From NCBI RefSeq assembly GCF_023091745.1, contig NC_068910.1, forward strand, positions 177,127,170 to 177,191,169: a stretch of 64,000 nucleotides of DNA. The letters run 5' to 3'. The translations under genes were made by a program, and so were the position numbers. Numbering within the stretch: position 1 is the stretch's first letter; every line of letters starts with the position of its first letter. This document shows positions 1 to 10,814 of the stretch, piece after piece. The notes under the pieces are model-generated. The model was not told where the DNA came from and ran no database searches. It worked only from the letters and a program-made list of their open reading frames with translations. The DNA comes from Budorcas taxicolor (taxonomy: Eukaryota > Chordata > Mammalia > Artiodactyla > Bovidae).

Positions 1-1250
1 GTCCAGTTTTTCCAGCACCACTTATTGAAGAGACTATCCTTTCTCCATCATATATTATTGCTTACTTTGTCAAAGATAAGGTGCCCATAGGGGCATGGGT
101 TTATTTTGGGGTTTCTATCTTGTTCTATTGATCTATACTTTTGTTTTTGTGCCAGTACTATACTGTTTTGATTACTGTTGCCTTGTAGTATAGTCTGAAG
201 TCAGAAAGGTTGCTTCCTCCAGCTCTGATTTTCTTTCTCAAGATTGTTTTGGCTATTTGGGAACTTTTTTGTTTCCATTACAAAATCTTGTTAATTTTTT
301 GTTCTAGTTCTGTGAAAAATGTCATTCATAATTTGATAGGAATTGCATTGAATCTGTAGACTGCTTTGGGTAGTATAGTCATTTTGACAATATTGATTCT
401 CCCAATCCAAGAACATGATATATATCTCCATCTGTTCATGTGATCTTTGATTTCTTTCATTGGTATCTTATAGTTTTCTGCATACAGGTCTTTTGTCTCC
501 TTCAGTTCAATCACTCAGTCATGTCCAACTCTTTGCAACCCCATGAACTGAAGCACACCAGGGTTCCTCATCCATCACCAACTCCCAGAGCTTGCTTAGA
601 CTCATGTCCATCAAGTCAGTGATGCCATCCAACCATCTCATCCTCTGTTGTCCCCTTCTCTTCCTGCCTTCAATCTTTCCCAGCATCAAGGTCTTTTCCA
701 ATGAGTCAGTTCTTCACATCAGTGGCCAAAGTATTGGAGTTTCAGCTTTCGCATCTGTACTTTCAATGAATATTCAGGACTGATTTCCTTTAGGATTGAC
801 TTTTGTCTCCTTAGGTAGGTTTATTCCTAGGTATTTTATTCTTTATTTTGCAATGGGATTGTTTACTTAGTTTTCTTTCTGATTTTTCTTTGTTAGTGTA
901 TATAAATGAAAGGGATTTCTGTGTATTGATTTTGTATCCTGTGACTTTAGTAAGTTCATTGATTAGCTCTAATAATTTTCTGATTGCATTTTTAGGGTTC
1001 TCTATGTATAGCATCATGTTATCTGTGATCAATGAGAGCTATGCTTCTTATTTTCCAATCTAGAGTCACTTCTTTTTTTTCTCTTTGATTGCCATGGCTT
1101 GGACTTCCAGAACTATGTTGAATAATAGTGGTGAGAATGGGCACCCTTGTCTTGTTCCTGATCTTAGAGGAAATTCTTTCAGCTTTTCACCATTGAGAAT
1201 AGTGTCAGATTCTTTAATGCCGTTGTGTAGTGTACAATTGATATTTGTAT
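1..1250 (-). mobile_element. Young L1 LINE, ORF2 part, 5'-truncated
   Basis: Read on the minus strand this is the middle and C-terminal part of L1 ORF2. The reverse translation shows phrases typical of L1 ORF2 such as [10 protein letters not shown] and [10 protein letters not shown] near 326-514 and a TGYKINTQKS-like segment near 811-1032, so the reverse transcriptase tail is recognisable. The 3' end lies outside the window to the left. The copy is interrupted at 503-799 by a BovB tail. Frames are broken by stops, so it is a dead copy. The right end near 1225-1250 is approximate: downstream the sequence restarts at a second, more diverged L1 ORF2 segment. Confidence 0.85.
503..799 (-). mobile_element. 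BovB LINE 3' tail nested in L1
   Basis: This is the 3' end of BovB in minus orientation, starting with the CAGTTCA-type terminus and running through the conserved C-terminal coding segment. It is flanked by a perfect 13-bp target duplication CTTTTGTCTCCTT at 490-502 and 800-812, and the host L1 resumes on both sides. The length of about 297 bp shows severe 5' truncation, as is usual for target-primed integration. Confidence 0.9.
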
Positions 1251-1995
1251 AGTGACCTTGTATTCTACAACCTTATTGAAATAGCTTATTCATTATGATC
1301 TTTCTTTGAGTCAGGATTTTCTCTATGTAAGATCAGGCCTTCTGTGGATAGAGATATTTTTACTCTTTTCTTTCCAGTCTGGATACCTTTTATTTCTTTT
1401 CTTTTTTTCTTTCTTAATTGCCTTGGCTATAATCTCTAGTATAATGTTAAACAGAAGTGGCAAAAATAGACATTCTTGTCTTCTTGATTTGCTAACCTGT
1501 TTCTAATTGTTGTCTTTACTCTTTTACCATTCAGTGTCAAGCTAGCTATTTTTTATAGATATCTTTTAGTAGATGAAGTACCCATATTTTTTAGTTTGTT
1601 GAATACTGTTATTATGAAAGTGTCACATTTTGTCAAGTGTTTTTTTCCTGCAGCTACTCAGATGGCCATGCGGTTTTGTTCTTTATTAATAAGGTATATT
1701 ACATTAAACAGTTTTGAAATGGTAATCCAACCCTGTGTTCCTGGGCCATAGTATATAATTCTTTTTGTATCTTGCTTGGTTGGTTTGCTAATATATTGAG
1801 GATTTTTGCAACTATATTTATGAGATATACTGTTCTGTACTTTTCTTCTTTTTCTCTAATTTTGATATCAGGCAAATTTTGAACTTCGAGAATGAGTTGG
1901 GAAGTATTCCCTCCACTTTGAAACTCTTTGAAAGAGTTTGTGAAAGGTTAGTAATGATACTTCTCTAAACGTTTGGTAGAATTCACCAGTCAAAT
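1250..1995 (-). mobile_element. Older L1 LINE, ORF2 part
   Basis: A second antisense L1 ORF2 segment, more diverged than the one to its left. It repeats the part of ORF2 already present near 1085-1210: compare 1425-1485 with 1090-1150. It ends near the GTTTGGTAGAATTCACCAGT phrase at 1970-1989. It therefore belongs to a different, older element into which the young L1 was inserted. No open frame of note remains. Confidence 0.7.
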
Positions 1996-2340
1996 ACTAG
2001 TTCAACTGCATTACTTGCTATTTGTTTACTCTTATAATCTGTCCTTGAGTCAGTATCATATTTACATTTTGGGAACTGTAAAGAGAAACTTATTAAATGA
2101 CATCACAGGAATACATTCAACAAAAATCAAGTGTTGGAAATCCCACTGGACAGATTTCTTTTCTTCAACAAATAAATCACAGAACAAAAACCAAAACAAG
2201 AATGTGAGGAGGATAACCAGAGATTATTAGAGACTTAAGAGCCCCATGTCAATTGGAATTTTGAATCTTATGTAGATCCTAACAAGCTACAAAGCAAAAT
2301 GAGACAATCAAGGATACTTTTTAACACTAATAAAATACTG
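1996..2340. other. Unassigned spacer
   Basis: AT-rich sequence between an old L1 and the Tigger1 relic. I see no gene, RNA gene or recognisable repeat in it. Confidence 0.4.
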
Positions 2341-2342
2341 TA

Positions 2343-2881
2343 CATTAGAGATGATGCAGGTTTGATTTCAGACCACTGCAATAAAGTTAGTTAAAATATT
2401 GCAATTAAGTTAGTGTCATGAATTATTCATTACATGAATTATTCAGTGCATATTTAAGTTAGGTTTATGCTATACTCTAGTCTACTAACTAACTGTACAA
2501 TAACAGTATATATCTAAAAGAAACAATAGCAGTATATCTTAAAAACTGTACGAAAGCAGTATAAACAAAAGGAGTATATCTAATGTATGTACCTTCCTTA
2601 AAAATACTTTATTGCTTAAAAAAATGCCAAAACAATTAAAAAAAATCAAAGATCACTGATCACAGATCACCATAATACATATAACAATAATGAACATTTT
2701 GAAATATTGCAAGAATTACTAAAATGTTCCCCAGAGACATAAGTGAGCAAATGTTGTTGGGACAGTGTCACCAATATAATTACTTGATGCAGAATTGCCA
2801 CAAACTATCAATTTAAAAAAACAACAACACAATATTAGCAAAGCTGAAAAAAGTGAAGTGCAATAAAACAAGGTATGCCTG
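2343..2881 (-). mobile_element. Tigger1-type (TcMar) DNA transposon, internally deleted
   Basis: The left part (2360-2620) matches the Tigger1 end phrase about a CCAGACCACTGCAATAAAG-like run followed by AAAATACTTTATTGC. The right part (2645-2881) has the GATCACTGATCACAGATCACC phrase and ends with the terminal inverted repeat GGTATGCCTG. The approximately 1.8 kb that would encode the pogo-like transposase is missing at about 2625-2640, leaving a non-autonomous 0.54-kb copy. A TA dinucleotide lies at 2341-2342, as expected for this superfamily, while the right TA appears mutated. Confidence 0.8.
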
Positions 2882-3247
2882 TGTAATTATCTTATAGTGA
2901 CCTATGTCTTTAAAACTATTCTTATGTTGAGAGATACATACTGAAAATGATAAGATGTGAGGCATATGGTTAAAAATGATTCAGGGATAGGGTATGTGCA
3001 GGGATAAAGATGAAAAAAATTGGTCATAAGTTGATTATTAAAACTGGTGATAAATTCATGGGTCCCTTACATTATTTTGAATTCTTCCATAATATAGAGC
3101 TAAAAAATGAACAATAAATATTTACTAACTACTAACAATGTACTCATCATTGTGTTAAGCAATGTGTAATAATGAAAGAACCATACATCATGATTTCTGA
3201 CCATACATTTTTGATCTCATCCAGGTGACAATATTAAAAGTCATGAG

Positions 3248-3553
3248 GACTTCTCTGGTGGTACTGTGGATAAGAATCTACCTGCCAGAGCAGGGGATAC
3301 AGGTTCGATCCCTGGTCCATGCTACAGAGCAACTAAGCCTGTACACCACAACTACTGAAGCTCACGTTCTAGAACCCACGAGCTGCAACTACAGAAGCCC
3401 ACGTTCCTAAAGCCTGCACTCCACAACAAGAGAAGCCACACAATGAGTAGCCTGTGCGCCACAATGAAGAGCAGCCCTTGCTCACCATAACTAGAGAAAG
3501 CCCACATAAAGCAACAAAGGCCCAGTACAGCCAAAAAAAAAATTTTTTTTTTT
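3248..3553 (+). mobile_element. CHR-2 SINE
   Basis: A tRNA-Glu-derived SINE of cetartiodactyls. The tRNA-like head has a B-box GGTTCGATCCC at 3303-3313, followed by the repeated ACAACTACTGAAGC-type body and a short A/T-rich tail. It is flanked by the duplication AAGTCATGAG at 3238-3247 and 3554-3563. It carries no coding capacity. Confidence 0.9.
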
Positions 3554-3563
3554 AAGTCATGAG

Positions 3564-4745
3564 ACAACAAGTCAATGGAAGTAATAGTTAAAATATTTGG
3601 CACAGATTATAGGCATACAGAAGAGAATTAAATTCCTGAGACCTGGAAGTGTTAGAGGAAACACAGAAAGATTCAGATCAGCATTTTAGAGGATGAGACA
3701 AATCTGATCAGATACAAGGAATAGAGAAAAGGCTGGATAGTTTACTAGAGTCTATAAAGGTTAATAAGTAAAAATTTCCTCTTACTATTTTGTTTGGGAT
3801 ATACTTCCCAATGCTTCATCTCTGGGCTCTTAAAAGCAAACTGAAGATATTTGAAGATTTAGGAGTTCTCCTTTGAAATCATCTCTGAATATTAAATTAT
3901 GCAAATTTCATTGAGCATATATAGTCCCTCTGTCATTATATTTTTAAAGGTCATCTGTTGTTCTCTTGCAGAAACATCATCTCTTCTCAGTAAAAACCAA
4001 ATTGAACCACGTATTTCAAATAAAACTAAAGGTGAAAGTCTCTCCCTAAACACACTGCCAAAGAAAAGCATTATGCAAATCATCTAGGAGTTGGATATAT
4101 TTTTACACTCACAGCAGGTGAATGCAAAATTAGCACACAATAGAAGGTGAAGTTTTGATCAATTCAAAGAGAATGCATGTCAAGAGTAACTAATGGTGGC
4201 CCCATTATACCTCCCAATGATGTCAGAGAAATATTTCTTCCAATTTTTCAGCTTAAGCATAATTACTCTAACCACTAAATTAGAGTGGTTATTCTAACTT
4301 ATTCTCTTGCTAGGAAAACAAACCAACCTGTATGCTTAGCCCAAATTATCTAGTAGAACAGGTTATAAGATATGAACCTGAGACCACAAGAGGATAACTA
4401 ATTTACCTAAATCAACAGTAAGTAATAAAGTCAGGAATACTAAAAATATAACAGAATGTAAAATGTACTATATATTATATATGTTTTCCCTTCTCAAATT
4501 ACACTTTAATATTCATCTACTTTATCACATACCTTCATAGACACATTGAAGGACTGACTTCATCTTACAGGAAATAGTTTCATTTGATAAACTAGGCCAT
4601 TTTTCAATCTATTGTGAAACTACAACATGGAACATGAGTGGCCCACACATCAATCATGTCATACTTCCTGCTAATAGAATTACAGGTTTGTTCAGGTACT
4701 GGATGAAGGGTTAGATCCTAAGGGTGAATCTCAATTAATTTAGAG
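3564..4745. other. Unassigned AT-rich sequence
   Basis: No gene is supported here. Short frames of about 60 codons occur on both strands near 3892-4087 but have no recognisable domain and look like chance openings. No clear repeat family was recognised. Confidence 0.4.
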
Positions 4746-5014
4746 CAGTAGTCTCCAAGGTGATGTTGCCATATCCAGTGTTACAGATATCATTGTCATG
4801 AGAATTCTTTGAAAACATCAAAATTATTTTCATAAAAGTACTAACACACTTATTACCTTTTTCACCATGTTGACATATGAATTGATGGTGCAAAAGCAGT
4901 GGTGGTTTTTAAAACTGCTAGATCCTCAGTACAAAGCAAGGCAATGGCCCACACTGTGCCAGAAACCATTTTATTGTTCACCACTAAAGATTCAGGTAGT
5001 AAAAAAAAAGAAAA

Positions 5015-5350
5015 GAGAGCTTCCATGGTAGTCCAGTGGTAAAGAATTCACTCGCCAATGCAGGAGACACAGGTTTGATCCCTGATCCACCTGCCATGGA
5101 GCATCTAAGCCCATGTGCCACAACTGCCGAGCCTGTGCTCTAGAGCTTGGGAATCACAACTATTGAGCCCATGGGAGGCAATTACTGAAGCCCATGCACT
5201 GCAGCAAGAGAAGGCACCACAATGGGAAGCCTGCACACCGCAGCTAGAGAGTAGCCTTGCTTTCCCCATCTAGAGAAAAGCCCGCATGGCAACAAAGACA
5301 GCACAGCAAAAATAAATAAATACACAATAAAATTATACTTAAAGATGAAT
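5015..5350 (+). mobile_element. CHR-2 SINE inside the hAT element
   Basis: The tRNA-like head (GGTTTGATCCCTG near 5072) is followed by CHR-2 body repeats and an AATAAATAAATA tail. An A-rich duplication of about 11 bp (AAAAAAGAAAA) is visible on both sides, near 5003-5013 and 5351-5361. It splits the left part of the hAT transposon. Confidence 0.85.
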
Positions 5351-5390
5351 AAAAAAGAAAATCCAGTTTCACTTGAGAATTTCCTATATA

Positions 5391-6088
5391 AGTTCAGTTC
5401 AGTCGCTCAGTCGTGTCAGACTCTGCAACCCCATGGACTGCAGCATGCCAGGCTTCTTTGTCCATCACCAACTCCCAGAGCTTGCTCAGACTCATGTCCA
5501 TCGAATCGGTGATGCCATCCAACTGTCTCATCCTCTGTCATCCCCTTCTCCTGCTTTTAACCTTTCCCAGCATCAGGGTCTTTTCCAATGAGTCAGTTCT
5601 TTGCATCAGGCAGCCAAAGTATTGGAGTTTCAGCTTCAGCATCAGTCCTTAAAATGAATATTCAGGACCAATTGCCTTATCATTGACTGGTTTGATCTTG
5701 CAGCCTAAGGGACTGCAACATCACAGTTTAAAAGCATCAATTCTTTGGTGGTCGGCTTTCTTTATAGTTCAACTCTCACATAAATACATGACTACCAGAA
5801 AAACCACAACTTTGACTAGATGGATGTTTGTCAGCAAAGTAATGCCTCTGCTTTTTAATATGCTGTCTAGGTTGGTCATAGCTTTTCTTTAAGGAGTAAG
5901 CATCTTTTAATTTCAGGGCTGCAGTCACCATCTGCAATGATTTTGGAGCCCCAAGAAAATAAAGTCTGTCACTGTTTCCATTGTTTTCCCATCTGTTTGC
6001 CATGAAGTGATGGGACTGGATGCCGTAATCTTCATTTTCTGAATGTTGAGTTTTAAGCCAGCTTTTTCACTCTCCTCTTTCACTTTCC
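5391..6088 (-). mobile_element. BovB LINE, 3' 0.7 kb
   Basis: Antisense BovB beginning at its 3' terminus (GTTCAGTTCAGTCGCTCAG) and reaching into the segment just downstream of the RT domain at the right end. Several indels and stops show it is an older copy. It interrupts the hAT relic. No clean target duplication was found. Confidence 0.85.
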
Positions 6089-6089
6089 T

Positions 6090-7000
6090 ATATTATGTAG
6101 TTCAAATGATTGATTTTACTAAAGTTTGATTCTTGAATTCCTGGCATTTTGACATTCTTTGTGACAAAATAAACCATTAGTATGTAAAAAGTTTACTGTT
6201 ACAAACATAAAGCACTTCTGCACAATGACTGGTTCAAGGAAAAGCATTTGTATGACTGAATGGAGTGTTGAATTAATCACCTTTTTCATGAAACAGCATT
6301 TTACTTGAAAGATGATTCATAAACAAACTATGGTTTCCAGACATTGGTATTTTGCAGATATTTTCTCAATAATAAATCAACTGGGTCTCTCATTTCAAGG
6401 AAATTAGTTGTTACTATTTTTCCATTATAAATTTTGAATTTTCAAGTGAAAATTCAAATTTTGGAAAGCATAGCCTCTGTTGTGAGCATGTACAGCTTCC
6501 CAATATGATGAGATCAGTGATAATACTAAAAATGTGATGACAAGATATTTTGATATTGTATAGGGAAATACATCAACATAAGAAGACCTTATAACCAGAG
6601 AGCAAATAATTTATAAATGACCAATTGGATAGGCTTAAAAATCACGCATGTGTAAAATATACATTCAAAGCACAAAATACACAAATAGATTTTAATGTAA
6701 AGAAATTAATTGATAAAGCCTCAGATTCCACATTACAAATAACCTCTAAGATACTGCAACTTATTTTGTTGTATGTAAAAACAATAGCTATAATTATCTG
6801 AAAAAGCTATTCAAGTACCCACCCTTTCTAGCTACATATGTCTGTGAAGCTAGATTTTCTTTATATCCTTCAATCAAAACATATTACAGAAGTTGAATAC
6901 TGGAACAGACATGAGAATTTAGATTTTTTCTATTAAACCGTATATTAAAGAGATTTATAAAAATGAATAAAATCCTATGGTCCTCATTAAATATATTTTA
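6090..7000 (+). pseudogene. hAT transposase remnant (C-terminal part)
   Basis: Plus-strand reading across 6090-7000 gives scattered pieces of a hAT transposase, broken by stops and frameshifts. The clearest piece is TYVCEARFSLYPSIKTYYR at 6834-6890. It matches the hATC dimerisation region, in which a CEAGFS-like motif precedes a KT..R element. The next codon after this run is followed shortly by a stop. It cannot make a protein. I found no sign of domestication into a host gene. Confidence 0.65.
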
Positions 7001-7196
7001 AAATATAGTTTTTAATATACAGGTTTTTAATAATATAGTTTTTAATATGTTATCTATCTTAATATGTAATGGATTTACTATTATTTTGAGAGCATTAGTA
7101 AATAAATATTTTAAAATTTCTTTTAAATTCTAATATGGTAAATATTGACAGATATACCACATTAACAAAGAATTCAAGAGGAGGTAAAGGAGTCTG

Positions 7197-7412
7197 AGGG
7201 CTTCCCTAGTGTTTCAGTGGTAAAGAATCCACCTGTCAATGCAAGAAATGCAGGTTTGATCCCTGGGTTAGGAAGATCCCCTGGAGAAGGAAATAGCAAT
7301 CCACTCTTGTATTCTTGCCTGGGAAATCCTATGGACAGTGGAGCCTGGATTACAGTCCATGGGGTCACAGAAGACTCAGATACAATTTTAGTGACTAAAC
7401 AACAGCAACGAC
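7197..7412 (+). mobile_element. Bov-tA SINE
   Basis: A tRNA-Glu-like head (GGGCTTCCC..., B-box GGTTTGATCCC) is joined to a Bov-A unit with the phrase TACAGTCCATGGGGTC. The perfect 11-bp target duplication AAAGGAGTCTG lies at 7186-7196 and 7413-7423. It is inserted 25 bp before the right end of the hAT-Charlie relic. Confidence 0.95.
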
Positions 7413-7456
7413 AAAGGAGTCTGGAGACTAAACCTTCCAGAACCACTGATCTAGAA

Positions 7457-7860
7457 CAATCATGATAATTTCATTACCTTAAAAAAGACTGGTCTAGAAA
7501 TAGGCATATGACTTAATTGCTTGATGAGACTAGAGGAAATTTCCTATTTTATAATACTAGGAAGAGATTTTCTTTCATTTTAAAAGGGACACCAAAAAAT
7601 AAACTCTCTTTCTGATACTTTATACTGTTATATGAGAACCGTGTTTTTGTATTGGTGCTCTTGACCTTGAAAAGACAAGTCTCAGGACAGGAGCCAACGG
7701 TAGAGAACAGTGAAGCAGAAAGATTGAAGGACTGTGGGTCCTTGACCTAAATCATTTCTTGACTTCTTTTATGCGAGAAAACAAAACCACTAATTGTCCA
7801 TGACATTTTGAGATTAACCACTTTGGACCTGTGGACACGGTGGGGGAAGGAGATGGTGGG
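7457..7860. other. Unassigned spacer
   Basis: Single-copy-looking sequence with no gene or repeat that I can support. Confidence 0.35.
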
Positions 7861-8015
7861 TTGAATTGAGAAAGTAGCGTTAACACATATACACTATCAT
7901 GTGTAAAACAGATAGCTAGTGGGAAGCTACTATATAACACAGGAAGCCCACCTGGTGCTCTGTAATGACCTAGAGGGGTGGGATGGGGAGAGAGGAAGGA
8001 GGCTCAAGAGGAGAA

Positions 8016-8017
<2 letters not shown>

Positions 8018-8084
<67 letters not shown>

Positions 8085-8090
8085 GGAGAA

Positions 8091-8129
<39 letters not shown>

Positions 8130-8131
8130 TG

Positions 8132-8163
<32 letters not shown>

Positions 8164-8166
8164 ATT
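8018..8166. repeat. Duplicated compound (TA)n(CA)n microsatellite
   Basis: Two successive blocks, each starting with GGAGAAATATATA (8011 and 8086) and running through (TA)n into (CA)n. The pair looks like a tandem duplication of one compound tract. Many small open frames on both strands here are only repeat translation. Confidence 0.95.
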
Positions 8167-8287
8167 GGAGAAGGAAATGGCAACCCACTCCGGTATTCTC
8201 CTGAAGAATCTCATAGAGAGAGGAGCCTGGTAGGCTACAGTCCATGGGGTCGCAAAAAGTTGGACACGACTGAGCAACTTCACTTTC
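8167..8287 (+). mobile_element. Bov-A monomer SINE
   Basis: A 121-bp Bov-A unit (GGAGAAGGAAATGGCAACCC to the ACTGAGCAACTTCACTTT tail). It is flanked by ATATATATAATT at 8155-8166 and 8288-8299, a target duplication inside the TA-rich tract of the L1 3'UTR. Confidence 0.85.
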
Positions 8288-8378
8288 ATATATATAATTA
8301 GGACTGATTCCCATTATACAACGGAAACCAATACAACATCGTAAGGCAATTTTCCTCCAATTAAAAATTTTTTAAAAA

Positions 8379-8968
8379 ATCATCCTAAATGATGTAGAAC
8401 GTTTTGTTATATATCTTATCTAATGTTTCCTTTTGCAACTGCTTATTTATAGTCATTCATTTGGAATATGTTTAACATCTATGCTAATAGCTAAAACAAC
8501 TATGACTTGAGGGTAAATAAAATGATTTACTTAATAGGTATTTTACAGAAATATGCACATTAAGCATTCAGATAAGTAATAAACCTTATTCACTTTGATT
8601 CTATACTCATGAACTTCTTTTCTAATTGTAATTTAGTTTCCATGAAGCTCTGCTTACATGGATAGACTGCAATAGTACAACACAAGTAAATACGGCTTAT
8701 ATGACATTGACATTTGTCTGTATAGTCCAAAACTCTTGAGATGTATTCCAAATGTACCTTTTTGTTTTTTGTCTGTGACCTTGGGCTTAATCTCAAATTT
8801 AATTTTATGATGATGCAATTTCAGAATTGAGTCTCTATTAAATCTGCATCAATATTTGACTTTAATATCATAGAGATAAATGTTAGATAAACTAGTATTA
8901 ATAGCTGGAGGCTTTTATTTGCCAATTCATGATAATCAGAATTTATCTCATAGAATGTTTATCTAGGG
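8379..8968. other. Unassigned AT-rich spacer
   Basis: No gene, RNA gene or repeat recognised. A 68-codon minus-strand frame at 8590-8796 has no known motif and I treat it as chance. Confidence 0.35.
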
Positions 8969-9171
8969 CAGTTTCTCAGCATTGGCACTATTGAAATTTG
9001 GGGCCAGATAGATCTCTGTTGCACATAGCTTCTCCCTGTGCCTCTACCTACTAAATGCTAGTAGCAAGTACCCACTACCCCAGGCCCCGATGTAACAACC
9101 AAAAATGTCTATAGACATTATCAAGTGTCCCCTGAGGGGCAATTTGCTCCCTTCTCCACTCAGAACCATTA
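8969..9171 (-). mobile_element. MER20 (hAT-Charlie MITE)
   Basis: About 200 bp bounded by CAGTTTCTCAGCATTGGCAC and CAGAACCATTAG, with the internal phrase AACCAAAAATGTCT characteristic of MER20. Flanks contain TCTAGG on the left and TCTATG on the right, decayed forms of the hAT-Charlie target TCTAGA. It is an ancient non-coding element. Confidence 0.85.
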
Positions 9172-9372
9172 GTCTATGAGACAATCAAAAAAGGTTTTCC
9201 TGATTTTGCCTGCCACATATAGCATAACTCAGAAGCATGATTATGTTTATTTGCTTTGACTATCTTTCTTCTATTCCTGATAAGGGATTGCAAAGTTTTC
9301 CTACCATTCCCTCTCCTTTTTGTCCCAGGTTGATGGGACTCATGGCCTCAGGAAAGAGAGTCCTTAATTAAT

Positions 9373-9582
9373 ATTCCCAGGTGGTGCAGTGGTAAAGAAT
9401 CCCCTGGCAAATGCAGGAGATGCAAGAGATATAGGTTCGATTCCTGGGTTGGAAAGATCCCCTGGTATAAAAAATGTCAATCCGCTAGTATTGTTGCCTG
9501 GAAAATTTCATAGACAGAGGAACCTGGCAGGCCTCAGTCCTGCCAGGGTCACAAAGGGTCACAAAGACTCGGATGTGACTGT
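9373..9582 (+). mobile_element. Bov-tA SINE
   Basis: The tRNA-like head has a B-box GGTTCGATTCC at 9435-9445 and is followed by a Bov-A unit. Near the end, GGGTCACAAAG is duplicated. The SINE tail runs straight into the CA tract. Confidence 0.85.
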
Positions 9583-9631
9583 GCACACACACACACGTGC
9601 GCACACACACACGTGCGCACACACACACACA
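9583..9631. repeat. (CA)n microsatellite
   Basis: CA repeats interrupted by CGTGCG steps, located at the A-rich tail of the preceding Bov-tA SINE, a common birthplace of CA tracts. Confidence 0.95.
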
Positions 9632-9769
9632 GAGGAGATAAAGGGGAGGAAGAGAAAATGATTCCTAAGTTTTTTATAGTGGTATTAACTGTTTTTTAAA
9701 AAGCATCATTATGGGATGAACTGTTATATTTAAATATAAATGTCAGTAAATAATCATAACTGCTGGTCT

Positions 9770-9890
9770 ACAAGTATTACAATTGTGGTGACTCTTATCT
9801 ATCCTGCTCAAAATTATTCCCCCAGAGTCTAGCAGTGTTTCTATTCTTGTTAGACATTCAGTATATATCTAATGAATCCATGAATAAAAT
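9770..9890 (+). mobile_element. L2 LINE 3' fragment (weak)
   Basis: An L2-like 3' end order: ...CTAGCAGTGTTTC...ATTCAGTATATATCTAATGAATCCATGAATAAA resembles the L2 end in which a summary phrase is followed by AATAAATATTTGTTGAATGA. Strongly decayed. Confidence 0.4.
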
Positions 9891-9913
9891 TCTCATTACC
9901 TTAGCATCACAAT

Positions 9914-10134
9914 GTGCATGCATGTTCAGTTGCTAAGTTGTGTCCAACTAGTTTGCACCCCATGGACTTTTGCAACCCTGCCTGGCTCTTCTGTCCATGG
10001 GAATTCCCAGGCAAGAATACTAGAGTAATTGCCATTTCCTTCTCCAGGGGATCTTCCCAACCCAGGGATTGAACCTGTGTCCCCTGCATTGCAGGCAGAT
10101 TTTTTTTTTTACCACTGAGCCACCTGGGAAGCCC
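9914..10134 (-). mobile_element. Bov-tA SINE
   Basis: Antisense Bov-tA with the Bov-A part on the left and the tRNA head (CACCTGGGAAGCC) at the right end. Target duplications TAGCATCACAAT (9902-9913) and TAGCATGACAAT (10135-10146) differ by one base. A T10 run interrupts the tRNA head at 10101-10110. Confidence 0.93.
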
Positions 10135-10146
10135 TAGCATGACAAT

Positions 10147-10814
10147 AGGAAACCTGCTAATTACTAGCCTGTTAGTTTAAAAGTTATTCTTCTTGAAGGG
10201 GGAGATCATTTAACAATAAATACTGAATATTGCCATATAAAGACTTCTACATGAAGTGTCATCATTATCAAAAGATTCAATCCAAAGGAGGTGATTAGCA
10301 CCAAAGAACAAAATGTTTAGCAATACATTATTGAATTAATAAGGGTAAATGTGAAGTCATATGGAAAAAAAAAGAAAGAAAAAAATGACAAAAACTGGAA
10401 CATTGCGAGAATGAGGTGGTAACTGGATTGAATCTTCAAAGAGGGGACTTTTACAGTGTGAGGCTTTGCGGTTTGAAGACACCAGGAGAACTTCATTGAG
10501 TCTTATATGGGAAGGTATCTATAGCTGCACAATGTTGTCATGATGAACCCACTGCCATTACATAGAAATTAAACTTCAAGAGCAATCAGAAAATGAACAC
10601 TGCTTAGAAGCCCAAGCAACCAACATAGTAGGAAATAGCATCAAAAGGAATTCCAAATATTTCAATTTAAAGCCTAAAATGGAATCATAAAAATACCAGA
10701 AAAAATATAAGCAATTTTATTTTTAATTCTTAGAGTAGGGTCAGTGTTTTAAAAAATAATACAAAGCCTAGAAAGTATAAAAGAAATGAAAGATATGTTT
10801 TGTTTTATATATTA
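10147..10814. other. Unassigned spacer
   Basis: AT-rich sequence with no supported gene or repeat. Confidence 0.35.

Larger units (their letters stand above)
4746..7448 (+). mobile_element. hAT-Charlie (MER5-type) DNA transposon relic, interrupted
   Basis: The element starts with CAGTAGTCTCC at 4746 and ends with CAGAACCACTG at 7448, the hAT-Charlie terminal repeats. Eight-base flanks ATTTAGAG (4738-4745) and ATCTAGAA (7449-7456) fit the NTCTAGAN target-site preference of this group. The pieces at 4746-5014, 5351-5390, 6090-7196 and 7424-7448 are collinear with a MER5-related autonomous Charlie, as I recall it. They are separated by a CHR-2 SINE, a BovB copy and a Bov-tA SINE, each younger than the transposon. 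Removing the inserts leaves about 1.4-1.5 kb. Confidence 0.75.
7861..8378 (+). mobile_element. L1 3'UTR end with nested insertions
   Basis: The start (GAAAGTAGCGTTAACACATA), the middle (CTAGAGGGGTGGGATGGGG) and the end (CCTCCAATTAAAAATTTTTT) match the 3' end of ruminant L1 in sense orientation. The element is split by microsatellites and by a Bov-A unit. Only the 3'UTR is present, so there is no coding sequence. Confidence 0.8.

Noticed and set aside
7197..7260. Possible tRNA genes at the SINE heads (A/B-box-like motifs)
   Set aside because: These are tRNA-Glu-derived SINE heads (Bov-tA, CHR-2) without a foldable cloverleaf and with SINE bodies attached; repeated at many positions in the window.
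8018..8166. Regularly spaced short repeats considered as a CRISPR-like array
   Set aside because: Simple-sequence microsatellite in a mammalian genome; no repeat-spacer structure.
7919..8314. Several open frames of 70-119 codons on both strands
   Set aside because: They translate the TA/CA microsatellite (Tyr-Ile and His-Thr strings) and the adjoining SINE. No real protein.
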